A stretch of 64,000 nucleotides of DNA from Desulfovibrio sp. GTDB taxonomy: Bacteria > Desulfobacterota > Desulfovibrionia > Desulfovibrionales > Desulfovibrionaceae. Positions within the stretch are counted from its first letter, which is position 1. Each line of letters opens with the position of its first letter. The stretch is from positions 1 to 64,000 of the forward strand of contig JAFSVD010000009.1 of assembly GCA_017450275.1 (NCBI GenBank), written 5' to 3'. A model generated the notes under the pieces. The model was not told the origin of the DNA, did no database searches, and saw only the letters and a program-made list of their open reading frames with translations. Shown here in pieces: positions 24,512 through 33,732 of this stretch. The position numbers were made by a program, and so were the translations under genes.

Positions 24512-27500
24512 CTAATCACCGCTGCCCAACTGCTTGAGCTGGGACTCAAGCTGCGACTGCTGGTCATTCAATTCGCGCAACAGTGTCTCAAGATTGGCAA
24601 AGGTTTGTTTCTGCCTGGTATACCAGGTACTTAAGCGGCGCTGCTCCTTTTCAATGGCGGTGTCGATATTTTCCATAATACCGGCATAGTTCGCCTTCAA
24701 GGTCATCATGGCGCCGTTTTCAGACTTGAGCGAAAGCTGCGCGTTGATGACATCGGGAGAGGCGCTCGGCGTCACGTTGACGTCGTTGTATTTCAATTCC
24801 TTCTCAAGGAAATACTGCACGGTCTGCACCAAGCCCTGCTTGATGCGAACCTGGCCTGAATGCGAGCCCTCGGTTAAATCATCGATGCTGATCGCAAGAC
24901 CGCGGGCGCTGCCTGCTCGACAGGTATAGTAGTAGCCGCCCTTCGACTCATCCCGTGAGCACTGCTCACCACCGATATAGACATTGCTGATATTGCCGTT
25001 CGCATCCACCTCATAGCTCACATCATAGATGCCCGCTTCGGTGATGCCCTGAATATGGTTGTTGTAGCGGAAATCGGGCGAGGTCGAGGTGCCTGTGCCG
25101 CTGGTGACGAAGAAATTAACCAAATCCGTGATATGGTTGTTGAGCATATCCGAGTAGTTTTCTTCGTCCATCGACTGCAGGAAATCGGATCGGGGGGCTT
25201 TCACCAAAAGCCCGTAGGTGCTGCTGGTCGAATCGGTATCGGTTTTGATGCCCATATTGGCCAAACACGAAAGGATATCGCCAGAGAGCAAATCGTCAGC
25301 CGTGGTCATAGACTGGAATCCAGGAGGGGTGCCACCCACAACTGCCATAAAGCGGCTCTTCACCAATTGCACACCGTAGTTCCCGGTGAGCAGGCCGCCT
25401 TTTTCTGCGGTCAAGGTCGATTTGCTGTAATTGTCCGCGTTGGCATTGTTGGGATCGTTGGTGGTGCGCTCCTTATCTTCATCCACAGCCGTTAAATCGC
25501 GGATGGTCATGAGCACGGAGTTGACGGCATCGAGGAAGTTCTGGATAGAGGTCTCAACCGAGGCAACGTCTGTTGAAACGGTTAAGTTCGCTTCGCCAAC
25601 CCCCTGCAAGGTCAACGACACCCCGTCCAAAAGATCGGTGATCGTATTGCTTTCAGACTCCAAGGCCATAGGCCAGTTGTCGACATGGTAGATGGCATTG
25701 CTCGATTTGGTGATGCTCCAGTTGGAAGAGGCTTCGATCTGGCCGGACAAAACAGGGCTTGTCAGGGACTGGATATTGTTCACCTGGATAAAGTACTTTG
25801 AAGAATCCTCTTCATCCGCCACCAGCTCAACCGCATCCGATCCCAATCGTGACTTGAGTTCCTCCACAACATCTTGCATTGTTTTGCCGCTTTTGAGCTC
25901 AATCACCTCGCTTGTTCCGTCGTTTTTCACAACGGTGAACTGGAGCTTTGGCGAATGCTCGATGTGGTAGGAGCGGTCACTTTGCCGCCGATAAAACGAA
26001 CCACTGTCGATCACAACCTGACCAACAGTGTCCTTGGTGTACTTGGCTGTCTTTGATCCCTTGCTTTGTGCAAAATTCTGCACGTCTTTGATCTCAAGAG
26101 CGGTATCGCCATTGGTATCAGTCGAGGTTGTCGCATTTACGCCTTGGGCAGTGAGAGCGGATGTTATTGCATCGAGAATCTGCTGATTGGTCATGTCGCT
26201 TTTGAGCGCATCGCCATTGGCGTCTTTATCGATGACAAAGGTCGTGCCATCCTTCATCGCCACAGTGTAGGCAAGATCTTCGGCTGTTCCGCTATCGATC
26301 TGATCGTTGATGGTCGCCGTGGCAAAGGTCAGGGTCGTGGTCGCCTTGCTCAATGTGGGGTTAAAATTGGTGTCCGCATACATATAGCTCGGCAGCCCTT
26401 CGTCGTAGCTTCCGCTCACCCCAAGGCTGCTCAAAGCATTGCCATCAATTTCGATGTTTTTGATCCCCGAAAAGGCAATGGATCCATCGTCGTTCAAGGT
26501 GGAGCCGCCGATCTTGCTTCGCAAAAACTCCGCCAATTGATCGGTCGTTCGAATCTCACTGGGATCCAGGGAAAAAACCGCGGTCTTGGTCGAATTCGCG
26601 TACGTCACCACAACATCAACCGGATTGTCAGAAAGGCCTTGCAAGGCGTCTCCGCTTGTGTAGGCGAGCGTATAGCTCGGACGAATCTCTTCGCCCGCGG
26701 AATTCGCTGTCCTTGTCAGACTCACGATATTGTCGATGGTCAGCTCACCACCGTTGACCTGCGCCTGGATATAGTTTTCACCAGCTGCATGGAGAAATTT
26801 CTCCTTGAGATCGTCGATGCTTGCTGTGCCATCGATGGTGAAGGAGACACTTTGTCCGGTATTTAAGGTCGCGGTATAGGTGTACTTGGTGGGATTGGTG
26901 AGCGCCTCTGTCAGGGAAACCGAAGTGTCGGATTTCCAGACCGATTCGGTCGAGGCGTTCGATTCCATGCCGCGCAAATCGCAGCTGTAGATCGAAAGCG
27001 TATTGGAACTCCCAGCGGATTTGCCCGCAACCTGGTAGACATAGCCATTGCCGGTATTGACGATCGATATAGAGATGCCGGGATTTTTGGACGTATTATT
27101 GATCATGCTCGCAAACGACTCTAAGGTCGTATTGGGCGGAACATTGAAGGAATACTCCTTTCCCGCGTACTCAAAACGGAATTGCTGCGTCGTCCCCGAG
27201 GTGTTGATGATATCGCTCTTGGATTCAAAAACCGCCCCGGTATTGCACCACACGGCATTGCTCGCGATCTGGGTGACGTTGATTTTATGGAAGGAATCAT
27301 CGGCTGAACCGGCAGCCAAGGCAGTGAGAACCTTTTCATCGGTGCTAACAGCGTTTTTTGTCACGAAGTTGTTGACACTGCCGATGGTTGCCAACATCTC
27401 CTTGGCTGCGCTCATCTGATCGATAACCGTATTAAACGCGTCGTAGCGAAGCTGCCAGTCGCTGCGCCAAGCCTGTAACTGGTTTAACTGCGTTTTTTCG

Positions 27501-27592
27501 ACGCTATAGAGTTGTTCCAGCGTGGTATCGAAATTGGTATCCATGCCACTCAGGCCGGACAGGGCTGTTGAGCCAGAGATACTGATAGACAT
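24512..27592 (-). CDS. fliD: Flagellar filament cap protein FliD (HAP2), enlarged
   Basis: FliD caps the growing filament and helps flagellin fold in. The N-terminus (SISGSTALSGLSGMDTNFDTTLEQLYSVEKTQLNQLQ) and C-terminus (NYAGIMENIDTAIEKEQRRLSTWYTRQKQTFANLETLL, coiled coil) are typical. At 1026 residues the protein is about twice the common 450-700. The extra length lies in the surface-exposed middle (about 200-650), rich in Thr, Ser, Asp and Ala, and containing stretches that look like repeated beta-domains. A sigma-54 promoter lies just upstream. GAGGG sits close (3 bases) to the ATG. fliS follows in the operon. Confidence 0.93.
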   Translation of the reverse strand: MSISISGSTALSGLSGMDTNFDTTLEQLYSVEKTQLNQLQAWRSDWQLRYDAFNTVIDQMSAAKEMLATIGSVNNFVTKNAVSTDEKVLTALAAGSADDSFHKINVTQIASNAVWCNTGAVFESKSDIINTSGTTQQFRFEYAGKEYSFNVPPNTTLESFASMINNTSKNPGISISIVNTGNGYVYQVAGKSAGSSNTLSIYSCDLRGMESNASTESVWKSDTSVSLTEALTNPTKYTYTATLNTGQSVSFTIDGTASIDDLKEKFLHAAGENYIQAQVNGGELTIDNIVSLTRTANSAGEEIRPSYTLAYTSGDALQGLSDNPVDVVVTYANSTKTAVFSLDPSEIRTTDQLAEFLRSKIGGSTLNDDGSIAFSGIKNIEIDGNALSSLGVSGSYDEGLPSYMYADTNFNPTLSKATTTLTFATATINDQIDSGTAEDLAYTVAMKDGTTFVIDKDANGDALKSDMTNQQILDAITSALTAQGVNATTSTDTNGDTALEIKDVQNFAQSKGSKTAKYTKDTVGQVVIDSGSFYRRQSDRSYHIEHSPKLQFTVVKNDGTSEVIELKSGKTMQDVVEELKSRLGSDAVELVADEEDSSKYFIQVNNIQSLTSPVLSGQIEASSNWSITKSSNAIYHVDNWPMALESESNTITDLLDGVSLTLQGVGEANLTVSTDVASVETSIQNFLDAVNSVLMTIRDLTAVDEDKERTTNDPNNANADNYSKSTLTAEKGGLLTGNYGVQLVKSRFMAVVGGTPPGFQSMTTADDLLSGDILSCLANMGIKTDTDSTSSTYGLLVKAPRSDFLQSMDEENYSDMLNNHITDLVNFFVTSGTGTSTSPDFRYNNHIQGITEAGIYDVSYEVDANGNISNVYIGGEQCSRDESKGGYYYTCRAGSARGLAISIDDLTEGSHSGQVRIKQGLVQTVQYFLEKELKYNDVNVTPSASPDVINAQLSLKSENGAMMTLKANYAGIMENIDTAIEKEQRRLSTWYTRQKQTFANLETLLRELNDQQSQLESQLKQLGSGD

Positions 27593-27643
27593 AGGCCCTC
27601 ACAATTGTTTGTCACAAGTGCTTGCACAATATATTCTTCTGCA

Positions 27644-27660
27644 TGCAAAAATCGTGCTAG
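27644..27660 (-). promoter_or_regulatory. Sigma-54 promoter of fliD
   Basis: On the minus strand TAGCACGATTTTTGCA matches the -24/-12 consensus TGGCACG-N4-TTGCA with one change (A for the first G of GG). The spacing is exact. It lies about 50 bases upstream of the fliD ATG. Confidence 0.65.
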
Positions 27661-27730
27661 CAAAATTCGCAAACACATTGTCTACCCTTCCTATCGGCAG
27701 CTCGCGGAAAATCTATAACGGTATCTCCAA

Positions 27731-28366
27731 TCACACCCCCTCAATACCCAAAAAGGCGGGCAAACGGCGTAGCAAGGCTTGCACTGCCTTGCCCCTGTGG
27801 CTTCTGGCGTTTTTTTGTTCCAGGCTCAAAGAGGCTGCGCTCGTTCCAAGCTCTTCGTCAAAAAAAATCGGGTCATAGCCAAAGCCGTTTTCCCCAACAG
27901 GCGCCTCCAAAAGCCGCCCCTCCCATTGCCCTTCAACGAGCAGGCTTTGGCCATCGGGTTTGACCATGGCCATGGCTGTCACAAAACGACACTGCCTCTT
28001 TTCCTTGGGAACCCCCTCCATGGCAGCTAAGAGTTTGCGCATATTCCGCTGGTCCTTGGTCTCATTGGGCAAAAAGGGCAGATCACTCCCGTAGCGGGAA
28101 GAATAGACCCCTGGGGCACCGTTGAGGTAGGCAACCATAAGCCCTGAATCATCGGCAAGCGAGAGCATGTGGGTTTTTGCCATCACTGTTTTGGCCTTAA
28201 TCAGCGCGTTTTCGGCAAAGCTTTCCCCATCCTCGACAATGGGACCAATATCCGGGAAATCGGCAAGGCAGCGAAGCGTTATGCCAAAACGCCGAAGCGG
28301 CGTTGCCAGTTCACGGATTTTTCCCGCATTGCTTGTCGCGAGCACAACCTGAAGCGATTCCTTCAT
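27731..28366 (-). CDS. rdgB: XTP/dITP diphosphatase (RdgB/HAM1)
   Basis: This house-cleaning enzyme hydrolyses dITP, XTP and other deaminated purine nucleotides to monophosphates. The 211-residue protein has the family blocks VVLATSNAGKIRELA, EDGESFAENALIKA, LADDSGLMVAYLNGAPGVYSSRY, and GENGFGYDPIFF, followed by SHRGKAVQAL. I chose the ATG at 28366 because GGGAGG lies 5 bases before it and it starts the conserved fold; the frame continues upstream into the divergent region. It lies upstream of fliD on the same strand. Confidence 0.94.
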   Translation of the reverse strand: MKESLQVVLATSNAGKIRELATPLRRFGITLRCLADFPDIGPIVEDGESFAENALIKAKTVMAKTHMLSLADDSGLMVAYLNGAPGVYSSRYGSDLPFLPNETKDQRNMRKLLAAMEGVPKEKRQCRFVTAMAMVKPDGQSLLVEGQWEGRLLEAPVGENGFGYDPIFFDEELGTSAASLSLEQKNARSHRGKAVQALLRRLPAFLGIEGV

Positions 28367-28525
28367 TCCATCCTCCCGCATCTCCCCGAAAAGCCTCATC
28401 TCTGCGCCACAAAAGCGCTTGCAAGTTGCTCGACATTTCTTGCAATTAGGCATATCTTTGTTTTTTTCTATGATTGGACGTTTTTGCACTCCACGCCTTG
28501 AACCGATGTTTACCGGGGAGGTCAC

Positions 28526-30586
28526 ATGCATCTTTTCTTCGACAAGGCGGCTTGCCAAAATACACGACGTGCCCTTCAGCATGAATGGTTGTTGACCAAC
28601 GGTCGCGGCGACTACGCAAGCAGCAGTATCCTCAACTGCAACACCCGTAAATACCACGGGCTTTTTGTTCGCTCGACCACAAAAGGTCGGACTGTTCTCC
28701 TCTCTACGCTGGAAGAATCCTTGTTCGGAGAAGAACGCGAATTTCTCTTTTCAACCCGTCAACATCCAATGACAATGTATCCCAACGGATACGATTTTCA
28801 AGAGCGCTTCTCCTTTGAAGACTGGCCAGTCTTTGTCTACCGCATGGGCAATACCTATATTACACGGGAAATGCTATTAGTTCGGGATGACTCAAAGCTC
28901 GTTTTACGTTGGACAATCACCGGCAATGGGATTTTACCAACCCGTCTTCGCATAAAACCCCTGCTCGCCTGCCGCAATTTCCACGAGCTCACCCACGCAA
29001 ACGACGCCATCAACGGCCAGGTTCGCCATCTCACCCATGGCTTTACCATGACCCCCTACGAAGGTGAGCCCCCGCTCTATTTCAGCTACACCAACGAGGC
29101 CAAGTTCATTGCCAATCCCGCCTGGTACTATACGGTGGAATACCTAACCGAGCATGAACGCGGTTTCCCCTTCCAAGAAGACCTCTTCACCCCAGGCACC
29201 ATCGACATCCCCGTGCGCAAAGACGAGCCCATCTATATGGTTGTGGGCACCGATCCCTGTATCGAATCCGGCGAAATACTCTGGAACAGGGAAACAGCCT
29301 TCTATGCCAAACGCCGCAGGGAAGAATCCACCAATATCACAACTCATCTGCAGCGCACAGGCAACCAATTCATTGTGCGTGCTCCCGACCACCGTCGCTG
29401 CATCCTCGCTGGCTATCATTGGTTTGACGCATGGGGTCGTGACACCCTGATTGCCCTGCCAGGTCTCACCTTCTATTCTGGCAAAACCGACATTGGCCTT
29501 GAAATTCTTTCCCAGCTCGCTCAATCGATCAAAAACGGCCTGATCCCCAACATGTTTGGACCTGATGGCCACGATTCCTACAATTCCGTGGACGCCTCGC
29601 TGTGGTATGCCTTTGCCGTGCAGGCCTATTTGGCTCGCAATCCCGATGGCTATACCTGGGTGCATGAGCATGCCTGGCCTGCCATCAAACGCATTATCGA
29701 CGGCTTCCGCAAAGATCCTGGCTTCGACATCTTTATCGATGGGGAAGGCCTGCTCCATGCCGGCAACGCCCAGACCCAGCTCACCTGGATGGACGCCCAA
29801 GTGAACGGCAAGCCCGTGACTCCTCGCCATGGCTGCGTGGTTGAGCTCAATGCCCTCTGGTACAATACGCTCGAATTCGCCCAAAAACTCGCTCGCAAAT
29901 TCAACGAGCCCAATTTTGATGTCTCTGACTCCTTGCACCGTATGCGGACGAATTTCATCCGCCGCTTCTTTATTCGCACGGGCAAAGGCGGCTATCTCGG
30001 GGATGTGTGGCGGGATGGTTGGCTCGATGCGAGCATTCGTCCCAACCAAATTTTTGCGATCTCCCTGCCCTATTCCATTGTGCCTGAGCAGTACCAATCC
30101 ATGATCTTCCACTGCGTGAAGGACAATCTCTTAACCCCCTATGGGCTGCGCACCTTAGCCCCCCAAGACGCGAATTTCAAAAGCCGCTACGAAGGAGGCC
30201 CTGCTGAGCGCGATGCGAGCTACCATCAGGGAACGGTGTGGCCGTGGCTTTTGGGACACTATATGGATGCGCTTGTGCGCTCATCCTGGGCGGTTGAGCA
30301 AGAAATCCACACCTTCCTTGAAACCGTCCTTCCCTTGTTCAGCGAACACATGCTCCACGCTGGCATTGGCACAATCTCTGAAATCTTTGATGCAGCGCCG
30401 CCCTATCGTCCCAATGGCTGTATTTCTCAGGCTTGGAGTGTGGCTGAATGCATCCGTCTGCTTGTGCGTGCGCGTGAAAAGGCACCTGGTGTCTATGCGA
30501 ACTTCGAACAGAAAGCGATCCAACACCTTATGCATCCAACCGATGACACCACAGGGCGCGGGAAGTTGGTGGAAACATTCGCCTAA
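28526..30586 (+). CDS. Glycogen debranching enzyme (amylo-alpha-1,6-glucosidase, GH133-like)
   Basis: This enzyme cleaves alpha-1,6 branch points so that glycogen can be fully degraded. The 686-residue protein has an N-terminal beta-rich domain that begins with EWLLTNGRGDYASSS and NTRKYHGLFV. A C-terminal (alpha/alpha)6 barrel contains WFDAWGRDTLIALPGL, SVDASLWYA, CVVELNALWYN, GYLGDVWRDGWLDASIRPNQ and SYHQGTVWPWLLG. These are hallmarks of the bacterial and archaeal GDE family. GGGGAGG precedes the ATG. It is the first gene of the alpha-glucan cluster that runs to 37995. Confidence 0.92.
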   Translation: MHLFFDKAACQNTRRALQHEWLLTNGRGDYASSSILNCNTRKYHGLFVRSTTKGRTVLLSTLEESLFGEEREFLFSTRQHPMTMYPNGYDFQERFSFEDWPVFVYRMGNTYITREMLLVRDDSKLVLRWTITGNGILPTRLRIKPLLACRNFHELTHANDAINGQVRHLTHGFTMTPYEGEPPLYFSYTNEAKFIANPAWYYTVEYLTEHERGFPFQEDLFTPGTIDIPVRKDEPIYMVVGTDPCIESGEILWNRETAFYAKRRREESTNITTHLQRTGNQFIVRAPDHRRCILAGYHWFDAWGRDTLIALPGLTFYSGKTDIGLEILSQLAQSIKNGLIPNMFGPDGHDSYNSVDASLWYAFAVQAYLARNPDGYTWVHEHAWPAIKRIIDGFRKDPGFDIFIDGEGLLHAGNAQTQLTWMDAQVNGKPVTPRHGCVVELNALWYNTLEFAQKLARKFNEPNFDVSDSLHRMRTNFIRRFFIRTGKGGYLGDVWRDGWLDASIRPNQIFAISLPYSIVPEQYQSMIFHCVKDNLLTPYGLRTLAPQDANFKSRYEGGPAERDASYHQGTVWPWLLGHYMDALVRSSWAVEQEIHTFLETVLPLFSEHMLHAGIGTISEIFDAAPPYRPNGCISQAWSVAECIRLLVRAREKAPGVYANFEQKAIQHLMHPTDDTTGRGKLVETFA

Positions 30587-30596
30587 AGACCATGTT

Positions 30597-30642
30597 GCGC
30601 CCTGAGCCTTCCTGAGGCTGAGTGTGGAATGGCGTTTTTTTT
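30597..30642 (+). terminator. Probable intrinsic terminator after the debranching enzyme
   Basis: CTGAGCCT pairs with AGGCTGAG (one mismatch) and CGCC with GGCG, followed by eight T. The stem has an 8-base bulge, so termination may be partial. Confidence 0.45.
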
Positions 30643-30844
30643 GACCAGACAATGCTTTGCTCATGGCATTGGACAAACAGAAGCTGGTACACGGCTTTAT
30701 GAAGAAGAGGGAAAGAGAATCAATCGCTGCGGTTTCACTGATGCTCCATGCACCACGCTGTTTCAAATCCTCGATGCATGAACCGCTTTTCCTCAGACAC
30801 ATCGGCAGTCTCGCTGCCGAATTCAGGTACACCTTGCTTACGAC

Positions 30845-30871
30845 ATTGAGAAAAGCAGCGATCTTTTCTCA
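30845..30871 (+). promoter_or_regulatory. Leader hairpin before the GT4 gene
   Basis: A perfect 10-bp inverted repeat (TTGAGAAAAG / CTTTTCTCAA, 7-base loop) ends 10 bases before the GAGGAA ribosome site of the glycosyltransferase. No U-tract follows, so it is more likely a regulatory or RNA-stabilising hairpin, or an operator, than a terminator. Confidence 0.5.
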
Positions 30872-30893
30872 AAACATTTAGAGGAACATTCTC

Positions 30894-32216
30894 ATGCAGA
30901 TACTGATGCTTGGCTGGGAATTTCCCCCCCATATCAGTGGTGGACTCGGAACAGCCTGCTTTGGAATGACGCAAGCTTTGGCGCAAAAAGGCGCCAAGGT
31001 CACCTTTGTCCTTCCGAAAACCAATAAGGGAGGGGATCCAGGTTTTCTGAAACTGCGATCAGCTTCAGGCACCATGATCGACTATGAAGCGGCCAGAAGG
31101 ATCCACTCTGTTGGCGAGCCCATGTGGAAGGACAATGTTCGGTTTATGCCTGTCATGAGTCCGCTTATGCCGTATTTGACGCCTGAGTCCTATCTTCAGG
31201 CGATCCACGACCTTGAACATTCCACAAATTTCTCTGAACACACCAATATCGAAACAGGCACCTTCACCTACAACCTCAAGGGCGGCTACGGTCCTGATCT
31301 GATGACCGAAGTCTACCGCTACTGCCGCTTGGCGGCAGCCATAGGCTTGCAGGAGCATTTCGATGTCATCCACGCCCACGACTGGATGACCTATCCTGCG
31401 GGGCTCTTGATCCACGCCCTGACCGGAAAACCCCTTGTCTGTCACATCCACGCCACCGAATACGACCGCAGCGGTGAAAACATCAACACCCAGGTCGCTG
31501 CCATTGAGCGGGCAGGCCTTCTTGGCTGTGACCGCGTTGTGGCGGTGAGCCGCTTAACCCGCGATGTGGTTGTGCAGCGCTATGGAGTGCCCAGGGAAAA
31601 AGTCACGGTGGTGTACAATGCCGTGACCCGGCCTGAAATCGAACACCGCTATGTGATTCCCCCACGACTCCGCCATGAAAAACGCGTTCTCTTCCTCGGT
31701 CGCGTCACCTACCAAAAAGGTCCTGAATACTTTATGGAGGCTGCGCGGCTTGTTCTGCAAAAAGTTGAACACGTGCGCTTCTACATGGCGGGCAGCGGCG
31801 ATATGCTCCCAGGATTGATTCGGCGTGCCAGCCAACTCCGCATAGGGCGTCGTTTCCACTTTGCCGGCTTTCTCCGCGGCGAAGAGGTCAACCGCATCTT
31901 CGCCTTAAGCGATCTCTATGTCATGCCCTCTGTTTCTGAACCCTTTGGTATCACCCCGCTTGAAGCCATGCTCTATGATGTGCCTGTGCTTTTGTCGCGG
32001 CAATCGGGGGTTTCTGAAATCCTCCACCACGCGCTCAAGGCCGACTTCTGGGATACCCGGGATATGGCGGACAAAATATGTGCGGTTTTACAGCATCCGG
32101 CGCTCGCGCAAGAAATTGTGGCGAACTGTCGTGAGGAAATGAAGACCATCCGCTGGGAAAACGCCGCAGAACAGCTCATCTCGATCTATCAGAGCTTAGC
32201 AGGAGGAGCCGCATGA
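30894..32216 (+). CDS. GT4-family glycosyltransferase (glycogen synthase-like)
   Basis: This 440-residue GT-B fold enzyme starts with the ADP/UDP-sugar-binding loop (LGWEFPPHISGGLGTACFGM). It has HAHDWMTYPAGLL, the RVLFLGRVTYQKGPEYF block and the EX7E motif SEPFGITPLEAMLYDVPVLL near the C-terminus. Similar proteins next to debranching enzyme and GH57 genes are known from other bacteria and are assumed to elongate alpha-glucans. GAGGAA precedes the ATG. The stop overlaps the GH57 start by 4 bases. Confidence 0.85.
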   Translation: MQILMLGWEFPPHISGGLGTACFGMTQALAQKGAKVTFVLPKTNKGGDPGFLKLRSASGTMIDYEAARRIHSVGEPMWKDNVRFMPVMSPLMPYLTPESYLQAIHDLEHSTNFSEHTNIETGTFTYNLKGGYGPDLMTEVYRYCRLAAAIGLQEHFDVIHAHDWMTYPAGLLIHALTGKPLVCHIHATEYDRSGENINTQVAAIERAGLLGCDRVVAVSRLTRDVVVQRYGVPREKVTVVYNAVTRPEIEHRYVIPPRLRHEKRVLFLGRVTYQKGPEYFMEAARLVLQKVEHVRFYMAGSGDMLPGLIRRASQLRIGRRFHFAGFLRGEEVNRIFALSDLYVMPSVSEPFGITPLEAMLYDVPVLLSRQSGVSEILHHALKADFWDTRDMADKICAVLQHPALAQEIVANCREEMKTIRWENAAEQLISIYQSLAGGAA

Positions 32217-33556
32217 GTGCCATTAATCTGTGTTTAGCCATTCATGAGCCGTACTGCCTCCGCCGCTATACGATCTTTGATATCGGGGAATCGAGCGTCT
32301 ACGAAGACGATGACAGAAGCTGTCATATGGCCATGTACTATGCCAAGCATTGCTATCTGCCCACCTTCGATATTCTCTACCGCTTGATCAAGCGCTACAG
32401 CGGAGATTTTGTTTTTTCGCTCAGCATCTCCGACTCTGCCTTGGATCTTTTTGAGCAGTACACCCCCGAAGTTCTGGACAACCTGCGCGCAATGGCCGAA
32501 ACTGGCTGTGTTGAATTTATCGGGGAACCTGGTCCCCACACGCTTGCCTTTATCTACGCCAAGGAAGAGTTCATCCATCAGGTGAACGATCATTCCAAGC
32601 GTATCGAAAGCCTTTTTGGCAAAATGCCCACATCCTTCCGCAATTCCGAACTGCTCTACAACAACGAAATCGCCCAAAGCATCGAGCAGATCGGTTTTAC
32701 CACCATTCTCTCTGAAGGAGCCAAGGAGATTCTGGGCTGGCGGAGTCCCAACTTTGTCTATGCTGCCTCTGTTGCGCCCTCCATCAGGCTGCTTTTGCGC
32801 AATCCCGAGCTCTCCTCCAACGTCAGTCAGCGTTTCAGCGAAAAGAGCTGGAGCGAATGGCCTTTGACCGCGGAAAAATACGCGGAGTGGCTTGTGGGAA
32901 CATCCGAGAACAGCGATTGCATCAATCTCTTTTTTGACTGCCACGCTTTTGGACTGCGGAATAGACGGCGTTCAGGCATCTTCGATTTCCTGGAGAACCT
33001 GCCACGAGCCGTCTTTGCGCATAAGCCAGCGCTCTCCTTTATGACGCCACGGCACATTGTGAAAAAATACGATTTCAAGGATTCGCTCACGATCCCCAAC
33101 TTGATCAGCTGGAACGATGAAGGCAGCGACATCCGCGGCTGGCTTGGCAATGAAATGCAAAAAGACGCCTTGACCAATGTCTACCAACTCTCCCACCGCG
33201 TTCGTGCGCTGAATGATGCCGAGCTTTTGAAAGACTATACCCGCTTGCAGACATCAGACTACTTCCACTACATGTCGACACGCTGGTTCTCCGAATCCCA
33301 GCCCGACAGACCCAATCCGTATCTGAGTCCGTACGATGCCTATATTTCGTATATGAATATGCTCAAGGACTTTGAGCATAGGCTTCTTCTCGAAGAAGAA
33401 AGCAAGAAGAAATCCCAACTCGAGGCCGAACGCGAGGATGACAAATCCCCCAAGACCCAGGTCAAAAGCCAGGCCAAAAGACAGGGACGAGGAAAAGTCC
33501 AAGCTGTGTCGATCGACGCGATGAGCGGAAGACTGGCTGCACGAGACGATGCCTAA
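32213..33556 (+). CDS. GH57-family alpha-amylase/glucanotransferase-like enzyme
   Basis: GH57 enzymes act on alpha-glucans as amylases, 4-alpha-glucanotransferases or branching enzymes. The 447-residue protein has an N-terminal LCLAIHEPYCLRRY block (the HxP-type motif), FSLSISDSALDLFEQY, GCVEFIGEPG, FRNSELLYNN and TTILSEGAKEILG; the last probably carries the nucleophile Glu. About residues 385-447 form a charged Lys/Glu/Ser-rich tail not expected for the fold. It starts within the GT4 stop (ATGA), so the two are translationally coupled. Whether it hydrolyses, transfers or branches cannot be told. Confidence 0.85.
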   Translation: MSAINLCLAIHEPYCLRRYTIFDIGESSVYEDDDRSCHMAMYYAKHCYLPTFDILYRLIKRYSGDFVFSLSISDSALDLFEQYTPEVLDNLRAMAETGCVEFIGEPGPHTLAFIYAKEEFIHQVNDHSKRIESLFGKMPTSFRNSELLYNNEIAQSIEQIGFTTILSEGAKEILGWRSPNFVYAASVAPSIRLLLRNPELSSNVSQRFSEKSWSEWPLTAEKYAEWLVGTSENSDCINLFFDCHAFGLRNRRRSGIFDFLENLPRAVFAHKPALSFMTPRHIVKKYDFKDSLTIPNLISWNDEGSDIRGWLGNEMQKDALTNVYQLSHRVRALNDAELLKDYTRLQTSDYFHYMSTRWFSESQPDRPNPYLSPYDAYISYMNMLKDFEHRLLLEEESKKKSQLEAEREDDKSPKTQVKSQAKRQGRGKVQAVSIDAMSGRLAARDDA

Positions 33557-33588
33557 GGGATCCGCACAGCGTTGCAAACGCCAAATGG

Positions 33589-33621
33589 GCAGAGTACAAT
33601 TTGTATGCGATTGTACTGTGC
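33589..33621 (+). promoter_or_regulatory. Intergenic hairpin/operator before the synthase-phosphorylase gene
   Basis: Arms GCAGAGTACAAT and ATTGTACTGTGC pair at 11 of 12 positions around a 9-base loop, between the GH57 gene and the fused synthase-phosphorylase. No U-tract follows. It could be an operator or a leader RNA hairpin. Confidence 0.45.
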
Positions 33622-33732
33622 ATAAAGGATAACTACGAAGCAAAGGTACACGAGTCGTTGAACACACGCTGTAGAGTATGAACGGAGACAGGAACACGCA
33701 ATTTCTTTCGTATTTTTTCAAGGAGAATATGT

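Larger units (their letters stand above)
30587..30893. other. 307-base gap in the alpha-glucan cluster
   Basis: I see no convincing gene. The gap holds a probable terminator (30597-30642), a small CGGCAG/CTGCCG hairpin (30803-30819), and a strong 10-bp hairpin just before the next ribosome site (30845-30871). A TTG-started 74-codon frame at 30657 has no ribosome site or recognisable product. Confidence 0.5.

Noticed and set aside
30657..30881. 74-codon TTG-started frame between the debranching enzyme and GT4 genes
   Set aside because: No ribosome site, no recognisable product, and it runs through the leader hairpin; judged non-coding.
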